Shown here piece by piece: positions 1 through 9,600 of a stretch of DNA of 64,000 nt. The stretch covers positions 1-64,000 of the forward strand of contig JALNJK010000002.1 in NCBI GenBank assembly GCA_023268355.1. The letters run 5' to 3'. The stretch's first letter is position 1. Each line of letters starts with the position of its first letter. A program made the translations under genes and the position numbers. The stretch is from Candidatus Terraquivivens tengchongensis (GTDB lineage Archaea; Thermoproteota; Nitrososphaeria_A; Caldarchaeales; Wolframiiraptoraceae). The notes under the pieces are model-generated. The model was not told where the DNA came from and made no database searches. It saw nothing but the letters and a program-made list of their open reading frames with translations.

Positions 1-1
1 G

Positions 2-61
2 GAAGTATTGCATGACTATGACATGTATATCAAAGACCCGTATAGATTCACATTCGAGTAA
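2..61 (+). CDS. 3' end of an upstream gene, probably cas10d (csc3)
   Basis: An open frame enters from the left edge and stops with TAA at 59-61; its last residues read DYDMYIKDPYRFTFE. Nothing in 19 residues identifies a family. The only argument for Cas10d, the large subunit of type I-D effectors, is position: type I-D operons usually run cas10d-csc2-csc1, and csc2 and csc1 follow here. The cas3 downstream lacks an HD nuclease domain, as expected when HD is carried by Cas10d. It could equally be another cas gene such as cas6. Confidence 0.35.
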   Translation, partial: EVLHDYDMYIKDPYRFTFE

Positions 62-123
62 AAGATTAAAGGTGACCTTTTCATACATTTATCAATGTGA
101 TATAAGGAGTAAGTGTATGAAAT

Positions 124-585
124 ATGGAAAGGGTTGTAGATGAGAAGGTAAAAAAAGTGTTAGAAGCTATTGATGTAGAGAATGTTGATAACCTAACACG
201 ATCTAAATGCATAAGAGCCTTGGGAAGACTCTTAGCAGTAAAGGTGCGCGGAGCAAAACCATCTACATATGAGGTTACGAAAGAAGTTAGAAGGGCCCTT
301 AGATTGCTGTTAAGGAGCCCACTCGGAAAAAATGTCGAAAATGTTATTGAATCAGCAATATTTATGGATGCGCCGTTTGATAGTCCGACCTTAAACGCGA
401 CATATAGGTTATTACTAGAACGTTTGCTAACAGCAACTCTCGATGAAATTAAGGAGCTGACACCGATGTGGAGGATTAGGTTATTAAACCTAATGATAGA
501 GAACATTTACAACGTAACAACGACTGAGGGCAGAAGTTATATAGGTAAAATCTTGGAGACTTTGAAGGAGAGTGATGTTGGTTGA
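124..585 (+). CDS. Small helical protein ahead of csc2; candidate stand-alone type I-D small subunit (Cas11d)
   Basis: This 153-residue protein is almost entirely predicted helix, with many Arg/Lys and Leu residues and no enzyme motif. The stop overlaps the csc2 start (TTGA), so the two are translationally coupled. A purine-rich site (GGAG, 106-109) lies 14 nt before ATG 124, and an in-frame stop at 118-120 forces this start. In described type I-D systems the small subunit is made from an internal start inside cas10d. A separate helical gene at exactly this place is therefore a candidate for the same part of Cascade, which would bind the non-target strand and the crRNA backbone. I recognise no family signature, so the role is inferred from context. 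Alternatives are a Csa5-like subunit or an unrelated accessory protein. Confidence 0.55.
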   Translation: MERVVDEKVKKVLEAIDVENVDNLTRSKCIRALGRLLAVKVRGAKPSTYEVTKEVRRALRLLLRSPLGKNVENVIESAIFMDAPFDSPTLNATYRLLLERLLTATLDEIKELTPMWRIRLLNLMIENIYNVTTTEGRSYIGKILETLKESDVG

Positions 586-1697
586 AGAGTCTAATGAACA
601 ATGTAAAAAAATTCCTTGAAGCAAACTGCGAATTCCTTAGAGACCAAAATGAACCTAATAGAATCTTTACAAAGGGCTATAAAATAGAGGGAATTTATTT
701 ATTGATATCCAAAGGTATTCCGCTATTTAGGACCGAAGGTGTTGGGGATATAACGCTTTTTACCATAAAAGGTGATAGAGTAGAGTATTTGCTTCCTGCA
801 ATACTGCCAGAAAAAATACAAGCAAAAATAAGGAGACGGATGCTTGAAATCTTGAGAGGAAGTTTCACAGACGACCTAAAACGATTGATGAAAGAAAAGT
901 ACGAAAAGCTGCACTACAAGAAGATCGGAGATAATGGTTCATGGAACTGTTATATTGCTCCTCCGTTAAGTGAAGGCGGAACCGATATAGGCATGTGCGG
1001 TTTTTGTCCAGCATGTACAATACTTGGATCGATGATAACTGATAACGAACTCGAAGATGCAAAGACGTCTTATGGATTAAAAAGCAGGGTACATCATGAC
1101 ATAGCTTTCGCAACCACTGCATATGAAAAGGCTGTTAGTGAGATGACCCACAACAAGGTTGGTGACGGTGTAAGCTATACAGGCATGGCACTTTTTGAAG
1201 AACAACACGTCTTACCTGGAGTGTGCTTCATTGGTAAAGTCGTGCTTAATGATGTAACGATGATGGAAGCAAAGCTCGTGCTAAGCTCCCTAACGACGAT
1301 AACTAGGATGGGTGCTGGAGAGACTAAGTTCGGTTCGGTCCAAACGATCTTGCTCGGCCTAAAGGCAGGGAAATATGAAACCATAAGTTCTTATGATGTT
1401 GTCAGAAAAGTACTTGATCAGAGCAAAGGAGAACTCATACCTCCAGAAGATGTTCTAACACATGTCTTGAGGTACATAAAGGAGAAAGGTTTCACACCGT
1501 TACTCGAAGATTCAAACATAAACATAGGTGATGCTGATTTAACAGTTGAGATGAGTAATGACGAAATAAAGACTCTTTGGGATAAGGACAACTATTTTTA
1601 CGCTGAACAAGTAGTAAAATACATAGAAAGAACGAAGAAAGCCGGTGGTAAAGAAGGAAGTCGTGAAAGAAAGGCAAAAGAAGGCGAAGAAGAGTGA
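582..1697 (+). CDS. csc2: Csc2, Cas7-family backbone subunit of type I-D Cascade
   Basis: Csc2 is the RAMP protein that coats the crRNA as a filament in type I-D complexes. The 371-residue protein carries the family's cysteine-rich insertion (MCGFCPACTILGS, about residues 131-143), a zinc-binding site in characterised Csc2. The conserved block KSRVHHDIAFATTAYEKAV and the region around VSYTGMALFEEQHVLPG follow it. The C-terminus is a highly charged Lys/Glu tail (KEGSRERKAKEGEEE) that may be disordered. TTG 582 overlaps the stop of the preceding gene; ATG 594 is the alternative start. The stop overlaps the csc1 start as GTGA. Recognition of the family is firm; RNA binding is inherited from the family. 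Confidence 0.9.
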   Translation: MKSLMNNVKKFLEANCEFLRDQNEPNRIFTKGYKIEGIYLLISKGIPLFRTEGVGDITLFTIKGDRVEYLLPAILPEKIQAKIRRRMLEILRGSFTDDLKRLMKEKYEKLHYKKIGDNGSWNCYIAPPLSEGGTDIGMCGFCPACTILGSMITDNELEDAKTSYGLKSRVHHDIAFATTAYEKAVSEMTHNKVGDGVSYTGMALFEEQHVLPGVCFIGKVVLNDVTMMEAKLVLSSLTTITRMGAGETKFGSVQTILLGLKAGKYETISSYDVVRKVLDQSKGELIPPEDVLTHVLRYIKEKGFTPLLEDSNINIGDADLTVEMSNDEIKTLWDKDNYFYAEQVVKYIERTKKAGGKEGSRERKAKEGEEE

Positions 1698-2395
1698 AGG
1701 AAGAAGCCTATGAAGTTGAGGACTTGAACTATTATATAGTCACCTTAGAACTTCATGGTATGTCATTATTTTCCAGTCAAAGCCATCCATATCCAACGGG
1801 TTTTGTTCAAACACAACTTCCAGTAATACATAACTATCCGTTGCTTTTAGCAGCAAAGGGTCAGGCATGTGAAGAATCGTACGTAGTGGGTTATAACATG
1901 TTAAAGAAGGCAGATAATCCAGCCAACACATTTGATGATGTTGGAATTTACGCATATCCAGCAATTGTCGAAAGAGCGTATTACAAGAAGATATTGATGA
2001 GCATGTCTGAAACCGAATATGTTGTTTATAAGCCAAGGACGAGAACCTGCGTGCCGTTGATGGTTCATCACAACATGCTTGCTCCTGGCTCTCTAGCAAA
2101 GACCGTTATAATATCCAGAGATGAAATTTCAAGAGAACTTTACCTTAGACTTGGTGTTAAAAGGTTTGGTATATGGAAGGCAACACTCAAGGAAGCAAGT
2201 GTAGAGATAAAAAATGGTGTTGTTGACATAGAGTTTCCATTCAACGTATCGGACGTCAAAAATGTGATTGAGTATGCGTTGATAATGAAGCATTATGCTG
2301 GTGATATAGCAATATCTGGGAGGGCGAGTAAAGCATTTGTGCTTAGGTCAGGAACAGATTCTCTTATAATTCCAATTCCCCTCTTTATTTCTTAG
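1694..2395 (+). CDS. csc1: Csc1, Cas5-family subunit of type I-D Cascade
   Basis: This 233-residue protein follows csc2 with a 4-nt GTGA overlap, the usual arrangement in type I-D operons. Csc1 is the Cas5-like RAMP that holds the 5' handle of the crRNA and helps in PAM recognition. The N-terminal strand pattern (YYIVTLELHGMSLFSSQ) and the aromatic block YAYPAIVERAYY fit a RAMP fold. So does the segment around GSLAKTVIISRDE. The sequence is more divergent than Csc2, so the call rests partly on the fixed gene order. It is followed after 11 nt by cas3. No catalytic residues are expected, since Cas5d of this class does not process crRNA. Confidence 0.8.
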   Translation: MKEEAYEVEDLNYYIVTLELHGMSLFSSQSHPYPTGFVQTQLPVIHNYPLLLAAKGQACEESYVVGYNMLKKADNPANTFDDVGIYAYPAIVERAYYKKILMSMSETEYVVYKPRTRTCVPLMVHHNMLAPGSLAKTVIISRDEISRELYLRLGVKRFGIWKATLKEASVEIKNGVVDIEFPFNVSDVKNVIEYALIMKHYAGDIAISGRASKAFVLRSGTDSLIIPIPLFIS

Positions 2396-2406
2396 CATGA
2401 TACAAT

Positions 2407-4548
2407 ATGGTCCTCGAGTGTATTGAGGTTACACTAAAATCAGTTTACATGGAGCAGGCAAATGAATTTCTTGGTAAGGCTAGACTTAGGAGTTTTCAAA
2501 AAGAGATTGCCGACATTCAGGATGGAGCAATCGTTCTTACTGCACCCACAGGTTCTGGTAAAACCGTCACCCTACTGACTGATGTTAGTAGGATGGTTTC
2601 AGTAGGTTTTTACCCAAACAATGAGCTTTTGCTCAGCCAAATAGCTGGCTTACACAATTTCATAACTAGCTATTTAGGAATGAAGTCTATCGAAAGTCCC
2701 CTCTTAGATTACGCTATAAAACCCGAGGAGATGATGAACACGAGTTATGCTCCGTATAACCTTTACAGTGGAGATTGTGTAGAGATTTTTGGGCGACGTG
2801 TAAAAAGGCTTTGGATTCTTGGCTTAAGCGGTAGAATAATCAAAAGATTTGGTGAGGGAGGCAAGCTCGATACTTTGAAGGAGACTGTTGAAAGACTTGT
2901 GAGACTTGAGGATGCTTATGGGGTCGTCGTGGCGACACCAGATACGTACTTTTTGCTGTCCCTCTATGCCTACAGAGATTTTTGTGCCGTAAGCAGATTG
3001 ATATCAACAATACTTAGCATGCCGCCCAATGTTGATGTCAAATATATAGACGATGTTCTTAGGATGGGTGGTTTAGCTCCTAGAGAGAAATTGACTGAGA
3101 TAATTAGCGTCTTTATTCCGATAAAGAATGCAACAATTTTTATCGATGAGTATCACTTATATGACCTCTATGATATCTACTCATTCAAGGTCTTGTTATA
3201 TCTCTTAAAAGAAGTACATGCATGGGATGGTAGACTTATATTCTCTTCAGCCACACCAAACATCAAATTAGCTAAGATTATTGCTGATGAAGCTGACTTG
3301 CAGCTTAAGGAGTTAAACGCGATAGAAAGGGTTAGAGAGAAAGGTGATATGGATGCCCTCGTAAGAGGAGAAATAGAGTTGACCTTTTTTGGTGTAGATA
3401 CTGAGAGAAAGTCTAGAATAGGGAAAGCGTACGGAGCGAGTGAAAAAGCAATCGACCTTCTGAGGGAAAGAAAATTCGAAAAATTCATCGAGTCGTACAA
3501 AGGCGGTATTGGAAGAGGAATGATTATTCTTGAAAAGGTTTCTCACGCAGACGTGTTCGCAGAAGGACTGTACAGGATTTATGGTGTTAAACCAGTTTGT
3601 CTCTTCTCGACGGCACCGTCAACTTTCCCAACAATGGTTTCAGAGTCAGCTCGAGATGAAGGGGGGCTCCTCATAGTTGGGACGGGTGCGAGGATAGGAC
3701 AAGGTGTCGAGTTTAGGAATATAACTTTTGGGATTGTAGCGCGAGCGATAGCGTATGACTATCTACAATCATTAAGCAGAATAGGTAGAAGATATCCTGG
3801 GAGGAGCACTATACTAACACCTGTTGATATAAGCCAAATGGACAAATTGAGGAAAGAGATTGATACAATGATGACTTACGGAGATTTGGTAAGATGGATT
3901 GAGGAGACTAAAGTTTTCTTACATAGTAAGGTAGAAGAACCGGGCGTGTACAAGAACTTCGTCAGTATACGTGAATGTCTCCTAAAGTTATTAGGCATAA
4001 GCCTCTTTTACAGACACACTGGAACATGGACCGATGAGATAAGGAAAGTATCAGATATTGCTCGTAACTTAGAGCTGTGTGTTCTATCACCACCTGATGA
4101 AATCTACGGGATAACGATGTTCAGATCTACAGGTCCGGAGGTAAAGTTCTACAGGGATAAGGACGATGGTGTTGAAAGGAGCGACAACCTCGGCACAATA
4201 ATCAGAAACTATGTTGTGGATATAGATGCTAACGGTAAATTGGTACTCGTAAAAAGCGGACGGAGCGAACTATTAGTGAAGTGTGGCGAAAGGGGGCTTA
4301 ACATGTTAAAGAGGATGGGACAAAATCGATTAAAACCTGTACTAGTCAGTTGGAGTTTTCTTCAGGATGTACTTAAATGTGAGATAGTTGATTCGCATAA
4401 GCTTGACACGGCAGGTTTTGAAGGTCAACTCTTCATGGTCGTCGATACGAATGATAGTGAGATAGCCGAGTTTCTTGCGGCGACCGGTCGTGGCTTAAGG
4501 GTTGATACGGGTATGGAAAAGAAAACGCTTGTGTTGATCTTTGTATAA
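2407..4548 (+). CDS. cas3: Cas3' helicase of the type I-D system (no HD domain)
   Basis: A 713-residue superfamily 2 helicase that unwinds target DNA after Cascade binding. Motif I is TAPTGSGKTVTL near residue 46, motif II is FIDEYHLYD (DEYH in place of DExH) near residue 242, motif III is FSSATP near residue 282, and motif VI is QSLSRIGRRYPG near residue 453. No N-terminal HD nuclease domain is present because the protein starts directly with the helicase core. In type I-D the HD domain is fused to Cas10d, so its absence supports the subtype. The last 200 or so residues are a C-terminal domain without motifs I recognise. It lies 11 nt after csc1 and 11 nt before cas2, probably in one operon. 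Confidence 0.88.
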   Translation: MVLECIEVTLKSVYMEQANEFLGKARLRSFQKEIADIQDGAIVLTAPTGSGKTVTLLTDVSRMVSVGFYPNNELLLSQIAGLHNFITSYLGMKSIESPLLDYAIKPEEMMNTSYAPYNLYSGDCVEIFGRRVKRLWILGLSGRIIKRFGEGGKLDTLKETVERLVRLEDAYGVVVATPDTYFLLSLYAYRDFCAVSRLISTILSMPPNVDVKYIDDVLRMGGLAPREKLTEIISVFIPIKNATIFIDEYHLYDLYDIYSFKVLLYLLKEVHAWDGRLIFSSATPNIKLAKIIADEADLQLKELNAIERVREKGDMDALVRGEIELTFFGVDTERKSRIGKAYGASEKAIDLLRERKFEKFIESYKGGIGRGMIILEKVSHADVFAEGLYRIYGVKPVCLFSTAPSTFPTMVSESARDEGGLLIVGTGARIGQGVEFRNITFGIVARAIAYDYLQSLSRIGRRYPGRSTILTPVDISQMDKLRKEIDTMMTYGDLVRWIEETKVFLHSKVEEPGVYKNFVSIRECLLKLLGISLFYRHTGTWTDEIRKVSDIARNLELCVLSPPDEIYGITMFRSTGPEVKFYRDKDDGVERSDNLGTIIRNYVVDIDANGKLVLVKSGRSELLVKCGERGLNMLKRMGQNRLKPVLVSWSFLQDVLKCEIVDSHKLDTAGFEGQLFMVVDTNDSEIAEFLAATGRGLRVDTGMEKKTLVLIFV

Positions 4549-4559
4549 GTGGTGACAAA

Positions 4560-4841
4560 ATGTATGTCATCGTTGCCTTCGACATTTCGGAAGAAAGCAA
4601 TAGAGAAGTTGTACGTAGATACCTCAGGTCTCTCGGTTTATCGATGGTTAACAGAAGCGTCTATGCAGGAGTTGGAGGACAAAGTATCGCAGAGAAAATT
4701 TCAGAGAAAGTTAGAGAGATCGTTGGAGAACGTGATCACGTTTTTATTATTCTTGTACAGGAATCAGAATATTTACGGGCGATTGTATGTACCAAGGAGT
4801 ATTGTAGGAGGGTCGAGGACGAGAAGTTCGAGGTCATCTGA
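4560..4841 (+). CDS. cas2: Cas2, adaptation module 1
   Basis: A 93-residue ferredoxin-fold protein, normal length for Cas2, the structural partner of Cas1 during spacer integration. The N-terminus MYVIVAFDISEESNREVV contains the strand with the conserved Asp (AFDIS). The segment YLRSLGLSMVNRSVYAG matches the usual LGL..VNRSVY block. ATG 4560 follows a GGTGA site at 4551-4555. A longer frame open through the same DNA is a shadow of this gene over its first 300 nt. It sits between cas3 and cas4, with cas1 after them, in one tight operon. Confidence 0.9.
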   Translation: MYVIVAFDISEESNREVVRRYLRSLGLSMVNRSVYAGVGGQSIAEKISEKVREIVGERDHVFIILVQESEYLRAIVCTKEYCRRVEDEKFEVI

Positions 4842-4860
4842 ACCAAAGATATTCGCGACA

Positions 4861-5517
4861 ATGTTGTCATGGATGGCCAAGTGTCCTATCGCAAGAAACA
4901 TAGTGCTAACGAGTGGAGGAGGTATGTCTTACACAACTCCAATATTCGTGAGCAAGTTAGCTAATAAACATGATGACCTAAAAAACATCGCAGTGGATGC
5001 ATTTGAAGAAGTCTTAAAAAGTTATCCGACCACAGACGTTATGTATATGGAGCTCGCACCAGAGGAGACCACGGTTATAATTAATGCCGATTCTACGAAT
5101 AAGTATGTTGTTAGCGGTCGACCAGACGTTCTTATGTGGATTACTGGTGAGAGCCTAGAGCAACGCCATTTAGTGCTTGCATGTGAGCTAACCCTAATGT
5201 CGGCAATAAGACACTTGATCTATGGTGAGATGACCTTCTACATCACGTCTTTATACATTAATTATGGGTTTGAGGTAGCGGGCCTCCTCATCAATCCGAA
5301 ATATATCTACTTAATTCTCCCAAAGATACCGACAGACCGTGCAAAGCTTAAGGAGTATTTTAAGAAAGAGGGGGTGCCGATACTTCTGCTAAAATTATTC
5401 AGACAGATTGATGAGGAGCGTGCAACGAAGTATGCTGAGGAATTAAGAAGCAAAAAACCATGGATCTGCACTCTGTGCGATCTTAGGAACTTATGCCCAA
5501 TTAGTGGTGAGATATGA
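4861..5517 (+). CDS. cas4: Cas4 nuclease, adaptation module 1
   Basis: Cas4 is a RecB-like, iron-sulfur exonuclease that trims prespacers and helps select PAMs. This reading begins at ATG 4861, 19 nt after the cas2 stop, and gives 218 residues. Starting earlier would run through cas2 in the wrong frame. One Cys lies near the start (MAKCPIARN) and three near the end (CTLCDLRNLCP), together the four expected cluster ligands. GRPDVLM and LACELTL supply the acidic residues of the nuclease core. No clear ribosome-binding site precedes the ATG, which fits translational coupling to cas2. The stop overlaps the cas1 start (ATGA). Confidence 0.82.
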   Translation: MLSWMAKCPIARNIVLTSGGGMSYTTPIFVSKLANKHDDLKNIAVDAFEEVLKSYPTTDVMYMELAPEETTVIINADSTNKYVVSGRPDVLMWITGESLEQRHLVLACELTLMSAIRHLIYGEMTFYITSLYINYGFEVAGLLINPKYIYLILPKIPTDRAKLKEYFKKEGVPILLLKLFRQIDEERATKYAEELRSKKPWICTLCDLRNLCPISGEI

Positions 5518-6485
5518 AGGTAATATTCGTCAAGAATGCAGAGAGAATATCAAGAAAGAGCAGGTCCGGAATACTTGTACATTTTGGCGAAAATAAGTAT
5601 AAGGAGATCAACATTAGAGATATCGAGGCTCTGTTTATCCTAGGTTCGAAGGTTCTTATAGAGTCATGCGCAATCTCACTCCTTTCATCGTTTAACATCC
5701 CAGTAGCGATAATCTCTAAGCTTGGCGTTTCATTGCTGTCCACCCACATGTTAACATACTATAATGATGTTAGACGTGCGCAATATGCCATGAACGATGA
5801 AGAACGTCAAAAGATAATGCTCGAAATACTGCTTGCGAAATTTAGAGGCTTCTCCAACATCATTAAGTATTATGGTAGAGACGAACCTGACATACACTAT
5901 ACGGAAGATCTGGAAAAGGGCAATATTTCGCTACTGTTGTGGGAGGCGCTTAATAGCAAAGCCTATTGGGAGAAAGTGTTAGGGATTTTGCCGGGTGACA
6001 TTCTTGATACTTTAAAGGCCAGATATGGTTTCGAGGGTAGGAAGCCTAGGGCTAAAGATCCGTTCAACAAGAGCATATCCTTACTATATGCTCTGCTTTA
6101 CGCTATGTCGTTACGTGCGCTTGTAGCTAGCGGCTTAGACCCAACTGAGGGGCTGCATCATAAGACTAGATACTCAACACCTTTGGTCTTCGACTACGTT
6201 GAAATGTATAAGCCGATAGCGGTACATGCTGTCTTGAAAACGTTTAAAAGCAAAAGCGAGAAGATAAACATCAACAAGGATGGTAACCTGACGAAGGACT
6301 CGATAGAGATCTTAGCGAAAGAATTCTTCTTGATAATGCGGGCACGGATAAGGAATACACGAATGACACCTTATAGGGCCGTTTATATTAACACCTATAG
6401 GCTTGCGCGGAGGATAAGGGGTGATGAGAAGGTAAGGTACACCTTCACGTACAACCCAAAGAAGCTCATCCTACACGACTTTTAG
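5514..6485 (+). CDS. cas1: Cas1 integrase, adaptation module 1
   Basis: Cas1 inserts new spacers at the leader end of the array. The 323-residue protein has the metal-binding triad: Glu in LLLWEALNSKAYW (near residue 143), His in EGLHHKTRYSTP (near residue 217) and the acidic pair in VFDYVEMYKP. The start ATG overlaps the cas4 stop. It is the last gene before the leader of array 1, so it is the natural integrase for the 24-nt repeats. It is clearly different in sequence from the second Cas1 at 19802-20845, so the two adaptation modules are not a recent duplication. Confidence 0.93.
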   Translation: MKVIFVKNAERISRKSRSGILVHFGENKYKEINIRDIEALFILGSKVLIESCAISLLSSFNIPVAIISKLGVSLLSTHMLTYYNDVRRAQYAMNDEERQKIMLEILLAKFRGFSNIIKYYGRDEPDIHYTEDLEKGNISLLLWEALNSKAYWEKVLGILPGDILDTLKARYGFEGRKPRAKDPFNKSISLLYALLYAMSLRALVASGLDPTEGLHHKTRYSTPLVFDYVEMYKPIAVHAVLKTFKSKSEKININKDGNLTKDSIEILAKEFFLIMRARIRNTRMTPYRAVYINTYRLARRIRGDEKVRYTFTYNPKKLILHDF

Positions 6486-6681
6486 TTTCTTGTTGCTTAG
6501 AGGACAAGAATTTTTAAACTTTTCGGAGAAAGAAGTTATAAAGAAAATCAGGGAGAAGCAAGAATTTCACCCAGGAAGCTTAAGTTATCAGAGAGAAGTT
6601 TTATATACGAAAATCTTCAAAAATAGAGCCGAAACTAAAAGAAAAATAGGCGAATAAAAGTATAACCAGTTGAGAGTGTCG
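6486..6681 (+). promoter_or_regulatory. Leader of CRISPR array 1
   Basis: The 196 nt between cas1 and the first repeat are A/T-rich and contain no gene. A TATA-like element (TTTATATA, 6600-6607) lies 75 nt before the first repeat on the plus strand. This is a plausible promoter for the precursor crRNA. The repeat's 3' end (ACTAAAAG) resembles the usual archaeal handle ATTGAAAG, which also supports plus-strand transcription. A partial copy of the repeat end, AACTAAAAG, occurs at 6633-6641 and may be a recognition site or coincidence. Confidence 0.65.
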
Positions 6682-9600
6682 CTCTAAATAACAAAGAACT
6701 AAAAGTGATGAATTGAGTCGCGCAAACGGCCAGTTTTTACAGGCTCTAAATAACAAAGAACTAAAAGCTTTTTTCGTCCTCTTCTTCAGTCAGCATAATT
6801 CTCTAAATAACAAAGAACTAAAAGCTGCAACAACTTCATTTGCTATATCGGTCGGGCGAACTCTAAATAACAAAGAACTAAAAGATTTGGCCTTCAGCGG
6901 TTGCATCTCCGCCATCTCTAAATAACAAAGAACTAAAAGTACTCAGTTGTTGATTCAAAATCGAGCTCAAAACTGCCCGTCACGTCCTCTAAATAACAAA
7001 GAACTAAAAGCAGTACCTTCAACAAAAATCTCTATCATTTCCTTCTCTCTAAATAACAAAGAACTAAAAGATCAAGCAGTTGAAGAATATAATCGTGCTT
7101 TAGCCTCTAAATAACAAAGAACTAAAAGCGACACGTAAAATTTTTGCATCTACGTGTATATTGCTCTAAATAACAAAGAACTAAAAGATGCTGGCTAGAA
7201 GCAGGAAGCGGAGAGGTTCAAACTCTAAATAACAAAGAACTAAAAGTCCAGCTCTACAGTAGCCATATAATAAGTAAAAAACTCTAAATAACAAAGAACT
7301 AAAAGTGACGCTGAAAGGCGAGTACTATCATGTACGCTACTCTAAATAACAAAGAACTAAAAGGCATACTCATTATGTTCTGGCGCTCTTTCGCCAGCTC
7401 TCTAAATAACAAAGAACTAAAAGTATATATGAGCAACGACTACGAAAAAGAGGCAGAGCCTCTAAATAACAAAGAACTAAAAGAGTCTAGCACGTACAAA
7501 GAAATGCTATCTGAAACCATAACTCTAAATAACAAAGAACTAAAAGACTGGTATAATAATACCTGCAAGCGGCGAACCTATGGCTCTAAATAACAAAGAA
7601 CTAAAAGTTGAAAGCCTTTCATACGTTGTATATGAAACATATCCACTCTAAATAACAAAGAACTAAAAGCATTCTTTCAATTCCATGTAAATCGCCCGTA
7701 GGGGATCGCCCTACTCTAAATAACAAAGAACTAAAAGTGTCAGAAATCTTATTTATTAAATCTCTTATTTCTCTAAATAACAAAGAACTAAAAGAGGTCG
7801 CTTTGTGTATAAGGAGGCGGCTTTTTTATAAAATCTACTCTAAATAACAAAGAACTAAAAGTGTATGAAAAAGTATATAAGCAGGTATTTTAGTAACTTA
7901 TACTCTAAATAACAAAGAACTAAAAGTGGTCTGACCATTTCAACATTTCACATACAGATTACCTCTAAATAACAAAGAACTAAAAGATGAACTCGTGGAT
8001 AGAGCTGTGGAAGCATTGGGACGGCTATCCCTCTAAATAACAAAGAACTAAAAGTTCAGCGAAATCCATTATTTGCTGGACTGGGTCCTCTAAATAACAA
8101 AGAACTAAAAGGTTATTGGCTTGAAAGGCTTAAGCGGGCATCTGGTTCTGTCGCAGTAGACTCTAAATAACAAAGAACTAAAAGGATACTTCACGGCAAG
8201 TGACGCGGTCATCGCGATCTCTAAATAACAAAGAACTAAAAGAGGTAATTGCGGAGTCCACAAGTGGGAAAATAGTTCTACACTTTATAGGGCTGCTCTA
8301 AATAACAAAGAACTAAAAGTCGAGATAGTAGAAGAGTAGCTTTTTGGCCACATTCTCAAAGCTAAGAACTCTCTAAATAACAAAGAACTAAAAGCACCCT
8401 TAGGGCGACGACCCGGCCAGTCTTGAGACTCTAAATAACAAAGAACTAAAAGGTATATATAGTTTGTATGCTTGAGTTAGGTATAACTCTAAATAACAAA
8501 GAACTAAAAGAGCCTGTGATGACAAGCTCGGAGCCTCTTTTCCTCTAAATAACAAAGAACTAAAAGTGAACATTTTTTACAAAAATGCCGGAAAAGGGTT
8601 TCTCTAAATAACAAAGAACTAAAAGAAGCTGACTAGGTGTAGCTCATGTGGTACGCTATATAGTATCTCTAAATAACAAAGAACTAAAAGAACTTTTTTG
8701 ATTTTAAAAATTTTTAATGCGCTATTCTCTAAATAACAAAGAACTAAAAGTGCTGCTCAAGCGCTTTCTCCGCTTTTGTGGAATCAAGGTCTCTAAATAA
8801 CAAAGAACTAAAAGTGGAGCATATGGGCCGCCAACTCGGGGCTCTCGACCCCTCTAAATAACAAAGAACTAAAAGAAATATCACTTTCCATCTTCAGTGT
8901 CGCCGCCTCTAAATAACAAAGAACTAAAAGGAGTCTCGAAAAGTTCACCGCATATCTCGCATATTTTTTCAACTTCTCTAAATAACAAAGAACTAAAAGA
9001 AGGGACGTTGGTGCTTACATGGCTGGCCTTTAAACCTTTTTTTAGCAACTCTAAATAACAAAGAACTAAAAGGCGTTCGAACAGTATTGCAAGCACCGAG
9101 GTGGTCTCTAAATAACAAAGAACTAAAAGCTCTTTCAACGATGCGCTTAACTTGTCGTTGAATCTCTAAATAACAAAGAACTAAAAGAAGGCGTGACCCT
9201 TACAGCCCGCACTAAAGAAGAAACTCTCTAAATAACAAAGAACTAAAAGATGCGATAAAGAAAGGCCTATGCGAAATAGAATGGAAACTCTAAATAACAA
9301 AGAACTAAAAGAAGCCAATAGTACACCCGCTGATTAGGTATGCTATCTCTAAATAACAAAGAACTAAAAGTCAAGTGCTTCGTCGCGAGCCTCGTCAAAT
9401 TGATCCTCTAAATAACAAAGAACTAAAAGGTTACAAAATGTAGCGCTTTGGCATGAATAGGCACAACTCTAAATAACAAAGAACTAAAAGAAAGCATCCA
9501 AATCGAGCCGTTCGTTGTTGAAACCATGGCTCTAAATAACAAAGAACTAAAAGTTTTCTTTGACTGGCCATGATGCTTTGCAGACGCTACAATATCTATA

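Noticed and set aside
2407-4548. Reading the Cas3 as a type I-A or I-B enzyme
   Set aside because: Its neighbours csc2 and csc1 are type I-D specific and the lack of an HD domain fits I-D.
4549-4860. A 104-codon N-terminal extension of cas4
   Set aside because: It runs through cas2 in another frame; cas2 is clearly coding there and the extension has no Cas4-like sequence.
6618-6641. Degenerate extra repeat in the leader of array 1
   Set aside because: Only the last nine bases (AACTAAAAG) match; the rest is unrelated A-rich DNA.
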